The translations under genes were made by a program, and so were the position numbers. The notes under the pieces were generated by a model. It was given only the letters and a program-made list of their open reading frames with translations. It was not told the DNA's origin and ran no database searches. A DNA stretch of 64,000 bases from positions 3,411,001 to 3,475,000 of the forward strand of contig CM062207.1 in NCBI GenBank assembly GCA_031216445.1, read 5' to 3'. Shown piece by piece: positions 11,363-22,887 of this stretch. Positions within the stretch are counted from its first letter, which is position 1. Every line of letters begins with the position of its first letter. The stretch is from Lateolabrax maculatus. Taxonomy: Eukaryota; Chordata; Actinopteri; Acropomatiformes; Lateolabracidae.

Positions 11363-12628
11363 ACCATGGAGACAGAAATCGGAGTTCAATTTTTCTTAGA
11401 GTAGTGGAAGAAACAGAAATCCTGGCTATTTTAAGGAAATGCAAAAACAAAACTTCTGACTGTAATGAAGTTGATGACACCAGTCAAGAAAGTTATTGAT
11501 GGTATTGCTAAACCACAAACTCACATCTGTAACTTGTCATTTCAACTAACAAAGCAAAATGAAAATTGAAAAAGTTATACCACTATATAAAATTGTGGAT
11601 TGACACTTCAAACTACAGGCCTGTTTTCACTTTTCCCAATTCTCCAAGATTCTGGAAAAACTCTTCACTCAGAGACTCGACAAATTCATTGAGAAGCACA
11701 AACTGCTGACAGTCAGTATGGATGCAGAACAAACAAAGACATATCTCTGGTGCTAACTGAATTCATAGAAGAAAAAACAAATTCTATTGACAAAAAAAAA
11801 AAGTGTGCAGTAGGAGTATTTGTAGATCTTAAAGCTTTTGATACCATTGATCACAATCTATTATTAATTAGAAAGGTATGTATTCAGAGGGGTTGTGCTG
11901 AATTGGGTGAGAAGCTATTTAACAGGCAACAATCTGTGAAGATAGGGGAGTATGAATCAACATGCATGGATATTACCTGAGGGGTCAGTATTAGGACCGA
12001 AAGTGTTCAATCTGTACTTAAATGACATATGCAGAGTATCCTAAATATTGAAATTTGTTTTATTTTTTGTTCTGTGGATACTTTACAGCAGCTTTTGGAG
12101 GTGACCACAACAGAAATTAGAAAAATAAAAAAGTTGGTTTGACATTATTATTATTATTATTATTATTACAAAAGCACCCTACTCCCATTAAGCATACTGC
12201 AAAAAAAGATCCATAAGGATAGTAAACAACGTAGGATTTTGCAAACACACTAACACTATTACTGTTGATTTTAATCATGATTTAATATTCCTTTTAAATC
12301 TTCAAATTTATCTATGATCAGTGTTATTTGTTATTACTATAATTAGTAATATTTACTTGCATTATTGTTATCTGCACACTAAAACACCACATAGCTGCGA
12401 AAGAATTTGTGTGTATGTCGATTGTATTGTAAAATACAAAAACTGCTGCTTTGTGTGATGCTATAACACTTAGCAATTAATTTATCCTATATATTCTGTG
12501 TGACAGAGCATTATATTGGATCTCACCGTGTAACTGTTTTTTATTATTATCTGTAGATCCTACAGACACTACTGTAGACATTACGGTAATGCTATGAGAA
12601 TAAAGTGTATGAATAAAGAATGATTGAA
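11363..12628 (+). mobile_element. Degraded LINE, copy 2 (duplicate of 7930-9195)
   Basis: The same dead LINE with the same lesions, carried along by the 3,433-bp duplication and not a second insertion. The RT block is at 11750-11980. Confidence 0.8.
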
Positions 12629-13548
12629 TTTATGAGGGGCTGCCACTTCATAAAAGACTTCTGCGTAGGAAACACCTGTGTTTCCTCGCTCACAGCTTCT
12701 CCAGAAGCCTCGTCTCGAATGATTTCTGGGTCACGGGAGGAGAGAGGACACAAGGAAGCATAAGTTAATGGAAAACACCCCTGGTTTCCATGCGTCCTCA
12801 GTGGGAGGGACTAAGACGTAAGAAAAAGATGTCACGTTGTTATGCAGGAAAAAAGGGGTAGGACCCAAGTGCAGACAGAAGAGGAGGCCGACAGGAACAG
12901 TTTAGTGGTTTTAATGAACAGAAAATACAAAAACTTACAGGGGGTGAGGCAGACGGAAAATCCAGAATGTAACAAGGCAATGTACAGAGCAGGCAGGTAA
13001 TCTAACAGGTCCCCAGGAAAAAAACAGAAGCATGAAGGCAACGACAACGAAACATGAAACAAGCCACAAACAAAACACAATGAACTGACACCGAACATAT
13101 ATGATGATAAGCAAATGAGGTGCAGGTGAGGAGTGGGCAGAGCAGACAGGGCTGACAAGAGTGGGAACAGGTGTGTAGATGGGTGGGGCAGTCAGTGGAA
13201 AGGAGGGAAAGTCCGAGGGCATCTGGTGGAAAGTAAGAGGATGGCAGGTCTGGAGAACAGAGAAAGAGTCTATGGCCTGAGAACACTGAGATTTGCCTTG
13301 TACGGCAATTTGAAGATCGACCTTTTTAGCACGCGTCACATATGGTGGGTGACCATTTCACCAATCTATAAATAAATACAGGTTACAATGTGCCATTTTT
13401 CTGTACAAAACATGCAGAGAATCCCCATGAAATTCACAGATTGAATACAGTGGCTTATTTAAAACTGCAAGGCATCATTAAGAGTTTCTGTCTCATCTTG
13501 TTCTCTTCTTTTCTTCCTCTACTACCCTCTCTCCAGTACAGAGCTGAA

Positions 13549-14829
13549 ATGGCATATCAAAGGAGACTCCCCACACTATTACTCACTTTCATCCTCTCCT
13601 TCTCACCATGCCCCACCTCTGGAAAAACATACTACAGCCACCTTGGGGCACAATGCACTGAGGACTGTCAGCTTTATTACGGCGAGTACAAGTGCAAAGC
13701 ACTCACGTCAGATGGCACGTATACACAACAATACTGCTCGCCACGCAGGAATATGGAATACAGGGGATACGAGTGCCTTGGATGTTGTGAGAAGCAGGGC
13801 TCTGACTACTACTGGTGTAAAACAAGCTCAAGCTGGGGATACTGTGGAGATGTGATAGAGGACTCACTGCATTACACCTCCACATATGATGCGCTGTGTT
13901 ATGATAGCTGTGAAAAGCGAAATAAAGAGTACAACTGGTGCCATACCCAAAAGGGGTGGGATTACTGCTCACCAAGAAAAAATGTTGATTACAAAGGCAA
14001 TTTCTGTCAAAACAATTCTCCCTGTGACAAACATGGAGGTGATTACTACTGGTGTTTCTTGGAGAAAGGAAGCTGGGATAAGTGTGCACGAGTGGAGCCA
14101 AAAGCAATGATTCATCAAACCTACAAGCTGAAAGACTGCATTGATGAATGTCAGTATTATGAGTCTGGAGATTACTTCTGGTGCCATACTTCAGATGACT
14201 GGGACTACTGCTCACCTCTACCAGATGTCACCTACAAAGGTGTGCCTTGTCGCTCAAATCACGAGTGTGGAACCCATGACTACAGCTATAACTGGTGCTA
14301 CACAACAGACAACGATGACTCTGATAAATGTGGAGTTATCAGTCCTGGAGAGTGCATGTATTCCCTGCCACATCGCAGCAAACGGGCACCTAATAAAAAA
14401 CAGGTGATCTGTACGAAGGAAGATAACAACAACAGGAGAGTGACCACTTTCACAGCAGTAGAAGTTCCCAATGCCATATCAGATTCTAACAGAAGGTTAC
14501 GCAATGAAGCATTAGGATTAATAAACCGATGGGACAACCAGGGCTTGGGCGACCAGGCCAGCTCCGAGTTGATCACGTCAGATAACCTTCGCATTGACCT
14601 ACAGGGACTTTTTAACAGGGATAATCAGCGGTATTACAATCTGCAAATCCAAGTGAACGGGAGAGGTCAAAGATCCCCAACTCTGGCACATATCGAAGTT
14701 CCTGTTGGCACTTCAGCTGAGTACATGCGTTTGGCCTTCAGGGAGAGTTTACAGCGCCGGGCCAGGGTTTCTTTGACAGTAACGGAGACCCCTACAGCGC
14801 AGGGCCAGGGGAGTTGTAGACGTCACTGA
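13549..14829 (+). CDS. Secreted cysteine-repeat protein, gene 2
   Basis: A 426-residue paralogue of the gene at 2823, again a single coding exon with acceptor CTCTCTCCAG just upstream and an identical signal peptide (1-25). The six cysteine repeats (about 26-269) keep the Y-x-W-C-x-T ... W/D-Y/K-C signature. Many loop residues differ from gene 1, and one repeat-1 cysteine present in gene 1 (G-K-C) is T-Y here. A furin-type R-S-K-R site at residues 276-279 separates the repeats from the C-terminal domain and is absent in gene 1. The C-terminal domain (about 288-426) is strongly conserved. Probably secreted; function unknown. Two duplicated candidate first exons lie upstream. Confidence 0.85.
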   Translation: MAYQRRLPTLLLTFILSFSPCPTSGKTYYSHLGAQCTEDCQLYYGEYKCKALTSDGTYTQQYCSPRRNMEYRGYECLGCCEKQGSDYYWCKTSSSWGYCGDVIEDSLHYTSTYDALCYDSCEKRNKEYNWCHTQKGWDYCSPRKNVDYKGNFCQNNSPCDKHGGDYYWCFLEKGSWDKCARVEPKAMIHQTYKLKDCIDECQYYESGDYFWCHTSDDWDYCSPLPDVTYKGVPCRSNHECGTHDYSYNWCYTTDNDDSDKCGVISPGECMYSLPHRSKRAPNKKQVICTKEDNNNRRVTTFTAVEVPNAISDSNRRLRNEALGLINRWDNQGLGDQASSELITSDNLRIDLQGLFNRDNQRYYNLQIQVNGRGQRSPTLAHIEVPVGTSAEYMRLAFRESLQRRARVSLTVTETPTAQGQGSCRRH

Positions 14830-16837
14830 TATGACAATAACTAGATGGCCACTATAGGCTTCCATCTGTTATTTACGACAGGTACACAGTTCTGTGCCCT
14901 CTCCTATAGTTTACAAAACCATTTGCATGTTGGGTTTTGTATTCATTTATGTAGTAGTTTAAAATATACTTGGTTTATTGTAGTATGTAGAAGTAGTTAA
15001 TAAAAACTTACTTGATAAAGTATCTGTTTCAGTGGTTTGTGTGTATAAATCAATTGGTCATATTTCATGAGCAGAGATCTATAATACTGTTCATTGCCCA
15101 AAGTGCAAAATGCCAGTGTCTTTATTGGTTTTTAAATGTACAGCAAACAACACTTTCGTGGTCTGTTGTGCTCACCCTATTTTGTTCAGGAAACATCTGA
15201 TCCGTCACTCTCTTATTTCAGGTAATGAGTTAAATAAGTATAACTGAGCATATAAAGTGTAGTGAATTAAAAATGCAGATTTAATGTATTTTCTTGAAAA
15301 TTAAAATATACTGGGGTGAATACAAATGTTCTATTTCAGTGTGTTAACGAGGGGATGTCCCTGCACACTCACACTGTTCACTTAAGTTAACCAGGAATAT
15401 GTAGGATCAGATATTTCCTATTTCTGCATCGGGTTAGTCCCGTTCATCCTGGCTCTCTTTAGATCTCTGGGAATTTCAAAAATGCTCCAGCATCAGGAGA
15501 AAATGAATACCTTTGCTTGTAATCTGTAATATTTATGTACAACAGTAATGTTCCCTTTAGATTTGGTTGTTTTTCTTAAGTTACTTAATATGTTATGCAT
15601 AATATATTAGTATGTCAAATCAAATAAAGTCATTTTGAGGCATAAATAACCTTTCAGAGACAAGTTGCACTTACACATCACTTTTTGACATTTTATCCTT
15701 GTATCCTTATGTACTCATTGTACCTTTAATGTTGTTGATCATTTTGCTTTCAAGTAATTTTCACTGTTCATAAACGTGCCCTTCTGACCTTACACACACA
15801 CAGATGCATCCAGACATCTAACCACAGAACGGATCTGAAAGTGTCTGACCAGTTCATGGCGCCTCTGACAGCTTTCACTCTTAGGTCAGGAGACAGTTGG
15901 TCTTTTATGCGGGCAGACAGTTTCTCTGTCTGGTCACGTACACCACTCACATACAGGCATTAACACATCTTATTTCCTACATCTCTCTGTCAGTCAGTTT
16001 GAAAACTGTGATGAGGATATAAATGTTTTGTTATACTTTTTTTATGGACTATGCAGTACATAAGTGTGATGGTTTTGATTTTCTTCTTTATTTTACCTAA
16101 TATTGAGCTAATTATTCTAATTACTCAAATTACTCAAATTGCCCGACATGCAACTCTCAGCAACCAAGCTTAATCTCATCTAATAAGCCTATAGATGACA
16201 ATTTAATCATAAAAGTTTATAGGCAACAACATTGCTGGGTTTCATGTTTCCGGTAGGCTACACAGACATGTCAGATAAAGCCCAGTAGATAAACTGACCT
16301 TCAGTTCACCCTCGCCATACACGGCCCCTAACCTACAAATGGCAACACGGCTCTTTAGTAAGACATGAGGGGTAGTTTCTTCCTAACCTTGTATAAGTAG
16401 GTTAAAAGTAATTTAATGTGATTTTTTTCCCTAGGTTTGTGACTTTTGGCACTGTAGTATTTAACCTCCAACACATGCACAAACACACACTGTTTGCATT
16501 TAGCTTTTACCAGTTGACTGTTGCATCACGTGGACCACGATTTGATTCTTAGTTTGGGTATAAATATCTAAAGTGGACATTAGGATAAAATACAGGACAA
16601 GAATGCACTGAGAAATTCCAAAATATACCAAACCATATTACAAAACCTGGTACTTGCAGCAGTGTGGTGAAGCAAACCTGACAAGATCTGACAATTTCTC
16701 TGAGGGTTTTCATTGTTGGTCTTTATTGTTAGTCATGCATGTGTGTGTGTATTTGTTTCTCTGTGTCATCTCTGAGATGCAGCTGAGTGTTCCTGCGCCT
16801 CCTTGTCTGGACGAGGTAAGGCAGGAGGAAAAAAGAG
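14665..16837 (+). repeat. About 2.2-kb tandem duplication, copy A
   Basis: It starts inside the last coding segment of gene 2 (GGTCAAAGATCC at 14665) and runs 2 kb downstream. The partner is 16845-19112. Copy A lacks about 95 bp just after the stop codon that are present in copy B (about 17011-17105) and also behind gene 1, so the loss is in copy A. Otherwise the copies are nearly identical. No other gene is visible inside it. Confidence 0.92.
14999..15004 (+). terminator. Poly(A) signal of cysteine-rich gene 2
   Basis: AATAAA about 170 bp after the stop codon, in the same context as behind gene 1. Confidence 0.5.
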
Positions 16838-16844
16838 CAAGGGC

Positions 16845-17009
16845 GGTCAAAGATCCCCAACTCTGGCACATATCGAAGTTCCTGTTGGCACTTCAGCTGA
16901 GTACATGCGTTTGGCCTTCAGGGAGAGTTTACAGCGCCGGGCCAGGGTTTCTTTGACAGTAACGGAGACCCCTACAGCGCAGGGCCAGGGGAGTTGTAGA
17001 CGTCACTGA
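16845..17009 (+). pseudogene. 3' terminal fragment of cysteine-rich gene 2
   Basis: Encodes the last 54 codons of gene 2 with the same stop and the longer ancestral 3' flank. It has no signal peptide, repeats or start codon of its own. The open frame that continues leftward starts at a TTG inside unrelated sequence. A duplication remnant, not a gene. Confidence 0.85.
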
Positions 17010-17273
17010 TGTCACTGTAGCATTTTGACCTCACACACATGACCCCACATCTAACAAAGGGGGGAGTCGTATGTGTGGATCAGGTTGGTGTAGACGGCAC
17101 ATAATATGACAATAACTAGATGGCCACTATAGGCTTCCATCTGTTATTTACGACAGGTACACAGTTCTGTGCCCTCTCCTATAGTTTACAAAACCATTTG
17201 CATGTTGGGGTTTGTATTCATTTATGTAGTAGTTTAAAATATACTTGGTTTATTGTAGTATGTAGAAGTAGTT

Positions 17274-17279
17274 AATAAA
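17274..17279 (+). terminator. Duplicated poly(A) signal behind the gene 2 fragment
   Basis: AATAAA copied with the 3' flank. Transcripts of gene 2 that read past the signal at 14999 could end here. That is inference. Confidence 0.35.
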
Positions 17280-19844
17280 AACTTACTTGATAAAGTATCT
17301 GTTTCAGTGGTTTGTGTGTATAAATCAATTGGTCAAAATTTATGAGCAGAGATCTATAATACTGTTAATTGCCCAAAGTGCAAAATGCCAGTGTCTTTAT
17401 TGGTTTTTAAATGTACAGCAAACAACACTTTCGTGGTCTGTTGTGCTCACCCTATTTTGTTCAGGAAACATCTGATCCGTCACTCTCTTATTTCAGGTAA
17501 TGAGTTAAATAAGTATAACTGAGCATATAAAGTGTAGTGAATTAAAAATGCAGATTTAATGTATTTTCTTGAAAATTAAAATATACTGGGGTGAATACAA
17601 ATGTTCTATTTCAGTGTGTTAACGAGGGGATGTCCCTGCACACTCACACTGTTCACTTAAGTTAACCAGGAATATGTAGGATCAGATATTTCCTATTTCT
17701 GCATCGGGTTAGTCCCGTTCATCCTGGCTCTCTTTAGATCTCTGGGAATTTCAAAAATGCTCCAGCATCAGGAGAAAATGAATACCTTTGCTTGTAATCT
17801 GTAATATTTATGTACAACAGTAATGTTCCCTTTAGATTTGGTTGTTTTTCTTAAGTTACTTAATATGTTATGCATAATATATTAGTATGTCAAATCAAAT
17901 AAAGTCATTTTGAGGCATAAATAACCTTTCAGAGACAAGTTGCACTTACACATCACTTTTTGGCATTTTATCCTTGTATCCTTATGTACTCATTGTACCT
18001 TTAATGTTGTTGATCATTTTGCTTTCAAGTAATTTTCACTGTTCATAAACGTGCCCTTCTGACCTTACACACACACAGATGCATCCAGACATCTAACCAC
18101 AGAACGGATCTGAAAGTGTCTGACCAGTTCATGGCGCCTCTGACAGCTTTCACTCTTAGGTCAGGAGACAGTTGGTCTTTTATGCGGGCAGACAGTTTCT
18201 CTGTCTGGTCACGTACACCACTCACATACAGGCATTAACACATCTTATTTCCTACATCTCTCTGTCAGTCAGTTTGAAAACTGTGATGAGGATATAAATG
18301 TTTTGTTATACTTTTTTTATGGACTATGCAGTACATAAGTGTGATGGTTTTGATTTTCTTCTTTATTTTACCTAATATTGAGCTAATTATTCTAATTACT
18401 CAAATTACTCAAATTGCCCGACATGCAACTCTCAGCAACCAAGCTTAATCTCATCTAATAAGCCTATAGATGACAATTTAATCATAAAAGTTTATAGGCA
18501 ACAACATTGCTGGGTTTCATGTTTCCGGTAGGCTACACAGACATGTCAGATAAAGCCCAGTAGATAAACTGACCTTCAGTTCACCCTCGCCATACACGGC
18601 CCCTAACCTACAAATGGCAACACGGCTCTTTAGTAAGACATGAGGGGTAGTTTCTTCCTAACCTTGTATAAGTAGGTTAAAAGTAATTTAACGTGATTTT
18701 TTTCCCTAGGTTTGTGACTTTTGGCACTGTAGTATTTAACCTCCAACACATGCACAAACACACACTGTTTGCATTTAGCTTTTACCAGTTGACTGTTGCA
18801 TCACGTGGACCACGATTTGATTCTTAGTTTGGGTATAAATATCTAAAGTGGACATTAGGATAAAATACAGGACAAGAATGCACTGAGAAATTCCAAAATA
18901 TACCAAACCATATTACAAAACCTGGTACTTGCAGCAGTGTGGTGAAGCAAACCCGACAAGATCTGACAATTTCTCTGAGGGTTTTCATTGTTGGTCTTTA
19001 TTGTTAGTCATGTATGTGTGTGTGTATTTGTTTCTCTGTGTCATCTCTGAGATGCAGCTGAGTGTTCCTGCGCCTCCTTGTCTGGACGAGGTAAGGCAGG
19101 AGGAAAAAAGAGGAAGGCGCTGATCAGTTGGAGAGAGTCCGCTCCTAACATAGCTATCCATTCACTGAGGCAGTCGCACATACACTCTGCTGTATCCTCC
19201 ACTACATTTATCTGACGGCAGAGGTTCTAGTTACTTTGCAGATTACATTTTTACATTCAACATTAGAGACTGCTTGTGGTTCCTTGCACTGTAGTTTGGG
19301 AACTGCTAGGCAACAGTCCAGCTTCTGACCTTTGCTGCCCTCTTGCTCTGTGTTGCAGCATCGCCATTATCAGAGCTAAAATACTGCAATTTAAACTTTA
19401 AAAAGATAGTTAGTTACAAACTAACCAGGGGGTTGAGACTAACATAGTCCCAGTATAGTTTCACTTGTTACAGTGGATTCTAAATGATACCTGATTAAAG
19501 AAAAAAATTTGGCAGGACAAATGGAGTCTCCACTCAGTCACCATACAAAAGGTTAATACTCAACCCTGCCAGAAAGCTGCTCACAAACAATTAGACCACC
19601 CAACCTCAGAGCCCCAGGAGATTCAGCAGTCTCAACAGGACCTCAACAGGTGGATCCCTTGTCCACCTCCCACCCTTTCCTGGACTCCCAGTGATTTTCA
19701 GCTTTCTCTGTTTACCACCCAGATGACTAGTGGGATAGAGGAGGCAGTGGGAAACTGGAGAAGCCAAAAGAAAAAAGGTAAAATCCCCATCTGAAAGGGT
19801 TTGACACCAAATGGTGTTACAGGCCATTCAAAACCCAACACACT

Positions 19845-20860
19845 GTGGAAGGGAAGTTATTATTGGGAGTGATTTTGACCACTGTATTGGTAAATGGAAA
19901 GGCCACAGTCCCGGTTAAAGTAAGATCAGGTGTACGACAAGGCTGTCCACTTTCCCCTACCTTGTTTATCTTTGGAATCGAGCCCCTTGCATGCGCTTTA
20001 AGGCAGGTAAAAAACATCAGAGGCCTCCCAACTCCAGGGGCAGCAGGTAAGGAGGCAAAACTCAGTTTGTATATGGACAACCTAACGCTTGTTCTCACAG
20101 ACAATAGATCAGTAAGAGATACCCTGTTTCTTTGCGACTATTTTACAGCTGCATCAGGAGCAAAAGTTAATAAAGAGAAATGTGAAATACTCTACCTTAA
20201 CTTGAGAGAGCCAGTGGAACATCTAGGTCTCAAACTGAAAAAAGATACAATCAAAGTCTTAGGCGTACAAATAGGGAAAGACATGGAAAACATCAATTGG
20301 GAGTTAAAATGACCCAAAATTAGACCCTTAGAAAAATCTTTTTTCAGTTTATATTGAAAATAAACAAAAAGTCTATGTTTGTGGCCCCAATTATTAAAGC
20401 TTGCCTGAAACCTGAGGGAGGCCTAAGTTGGACCCATTTTGCCTTATATTGGGTGGGAGTATCACAAAAACAGACATAGAGCAGCTTCTTTCCCCGCTTC
20501 TGTCCAATGTGAAAAATCCCACCCTAACCAATAAACGAAGATCTAGCCTACCTGTGGTAGATGTTTGGTTACTTGTATCACCGTGGCTGCAAGCTTTCTA
20601 CAGGTTTCCAGTTTGTTATGAGGACATAGCGTATGGCTGCATGCAAAGAAATACAACAGTTAAGGTAAATAAATGGTGGGCTGCTATTAACTGTGTAAAA
20701 GAAAGCTTAAGGAAAGCAAGAAATGTATGGGTTATGAGAAAGTATTGTGTTCCACAAGAAATTGTTATAAGATCCATGTTAAAGACCTGTATCATCAGTC
20801 CCTCTCATAAATTATTGCACATGAAACTGGGAAATGAAGTAAATTACATTATTTGATGCA
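19845..20860 (+). mobile_element. LINE reverse-transcriptase remnant (L1/Tx1-like)
   Basis: The frame 19845-20312 carries G-V-R-Q-G-C-P-L-S-P, a classic RT motif, and then L-Y-M-D-N where active elements have Y-A-D-D, so the catalytic pair is lost. After a stop and frameshift the sequence 20428-20856 continues with a C-terminal segment typical of such elements (W-W-A-A-I-N and following). 5' and endonuclease parts are not seen. Inactive. The clade is a guess from the wording around the RT motif. Confidence 0.75.
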
Positions 20861-22887
20861 AATGGGTCAAGTTAAAAATCGATGTAACATAATAACATCA
20901 TGCAGTTTAAGGTGGAATTTCTTCTTTTAATTCTAAAATAAATATATGGACAAAACAGTTGAGATGTCTGGTGATTGCTGGGAATCCACCTGCAGAAAGA
21001 AACTTGGTTGATCTACTTGCAGCATTAAGGGAGAATGATGAGTAAATCAGACCAATTTAATGGAAAAAAGACAATATGTAGAAAAAAAAAAAAAACACAC
21101 AGCATGCTGGACAATCCAGCAAAATGAAATAAGAGATGGGATGATTGATTTTTCCTTTTTTTGAGAAACTTGATAAATTGAGGAAATCTGATACTGAGCA
21201 CAGACGAACAGGGAGTCTCAAGAGTTACACTGTCTACTCAATCAGATGTGGATGGAGAAGGATTTTAAATTCTTCACTGTTTCAACTAGTTGAAGCCAAT
21301 GTGTGCAGGATTTCTGAACACATATCAAAGCTAATGGCCAAACAACCCCCCCCCCCCAAACACACCATTTGTCACGCCCAAAATTGTATTTATTTCATTA
21401 GGTGCTTAGGTGAAAGTTTCGGACAAACAAAAAGTCAACTGAGAATCTTATTCAGTGGTTACCAACTTGTTTGACAGTCTTGACTTGACTCTTGGTCATT
21501 TGCACAGATGGTACCCCGAGTTACACACATGTAGAAGTGGATGATTGGTTTTTTTTTTTACTTATTTTTTTTTTTCCAGGTCTGCCTGTAACCTTCAACC
21601 CTGCCATCTCCACTCTGGTCCCTAACTTCACACCTTCTGTTATTTACAACAACAACTAACAAAAAAAAAAAACTGACAGGTCAGACAGGACTCATCTTGG
21701 AACAGGTTAACAAAGTGCTATTTCATATGTTCTGTTTTTAAAGGAAAGGCTCAGATTTTTTCCAGGTCTGTCTTTAAACAATACTCCAATTGGATACGTA
21801 CATCAAAAAGAGTCCCTGTAACCATTCCTCCTGTCCGAACTGGCTGTGAAGAGACACTTTCCTGGCTCAACTCTAATGTGAGAGATGGGAGACAAATTCC
21901 ATAGTTCTTGTTCTGTGCATAAATGCCTTTCAACGTTCAGCTGAAACTGATTTATTTTCAGAAGTCGCAATTTTTTTTTTTAGTATGAATTTCCTTCTTT
22001 GTGTTACTATCTTCTGCGGCTTTGCACGCAAACACTGTCCGATAAAAACACAAAGAGGTAATTTCTTATTTAAAAGACCAAAGACATTCAGCTGCACTTT
22101 TGAAAGCATTTTTACACATAGCTGAGGATCTTGCCCCCCCCAACCCCACCCCACTTCTTAAATCGTAATCAAGGAGGAGTGATCACAGGTACCAGTAACT
22201 CTTTCAGTATACATTTGGACATTTGAGTATTGCAGAAACAGACCTGAAAAAATCCGAACCTCTCCTTTAACCCAACTGTCCCTTGTTTTCTCCATCTGCA
22301 TGGTCAAAATGTGAGAACAGGAGCAATAAGGGTACACTGATCCCAAATTCACGCTATGGAGTCTCTCCAATGGTCCCCATCACAAAGCAAGGCAAGCGTC
22401 ATCTTTGATTCAGACGCGCTTTAAACCTAAAGTAAAGATCTACGCAGATCCAGCTTGTGTTTTGTCTCATCAGTCATGTCAAAACCCAAATGTTTGGATC
22501 TGAGTGAATCTGAGACGCTTCTGTGGTCAGTTTTCCCCCCAAAAAAGTCCATCTTCAGAATGGATACAACTGGGGGTAAGCAACACAGTGACACTTCACC
22601 TGCAGGTGAAAAACAAAGCAGTCCTTTTCTTTTGGTTCCATGATTCAATCCTCGACAGAGTTAGGCAGGGGGATGAAGCCGATGTGAGGATTCTGGATCC
22701 ATTAATTATCCACCACCAAGTTGGCTCTAATGTGTCGCTCTTGCCAGCCATGCTGATGCAGAGTTTAGGTGAGGGGCCCAAATCCTTCAGGGCAGCAGAT
22801 TAAAAAAACCAAACACAAGTGTCCTCTGCTGTTTTGGCTCCACGACTTGAACACAGCAGTCCCTGCCACTTGAGCCCTGAGACACAG
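20861..22887. other. Intergenic, and probable 3' UTR of tmem185 at its right end
   Basis: No credible gene on either strand. It has several homopolymer runs (A at about 21079, C at 21347, T at 21549 and 21572). The part nearest 22887 should be the 3' untranslated region of the - strand tmem185 gene, but I cannot fix the cleavage site. Confidence 0.5.

Larger units (their letters stand above)
9784..13216 (+). repeat. 3,433-bp tandem duplication, copy 2
   Basis: Second unit of the tandem pair. The copy ends at the GTCCGA/GGGCATC boundary at 13216. After it, the sequence resembles the region upstream of gene 1 (2480 onward), so the unit lies directly upstream of the coding exon of gene 2. Confidence 0.93.
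16845..19112 (+). repeat. About 2.2-kb tandem duplication, copy B
   Basis: Joined to copy A through a 7-bp filler (16838-16844) absent from both parental ends, with only a few bases of shared sequence. It diverges from copy A after 19112. It carries the 3' end of gene 2 plus the downstream intergenic DNA. Confidence 0.92.

Noticed and set aside
16803..16845. Histone H2A-like N-terminus (S-G-R-G-K-A-G-G-K) in front of the gene 2 fragment
   Set aside because: Only about nine residues match, the codon before is TTG and not ATG, and nothing histone-like follows here or in the other copy at 19078. Probably chance or a tiny relic.
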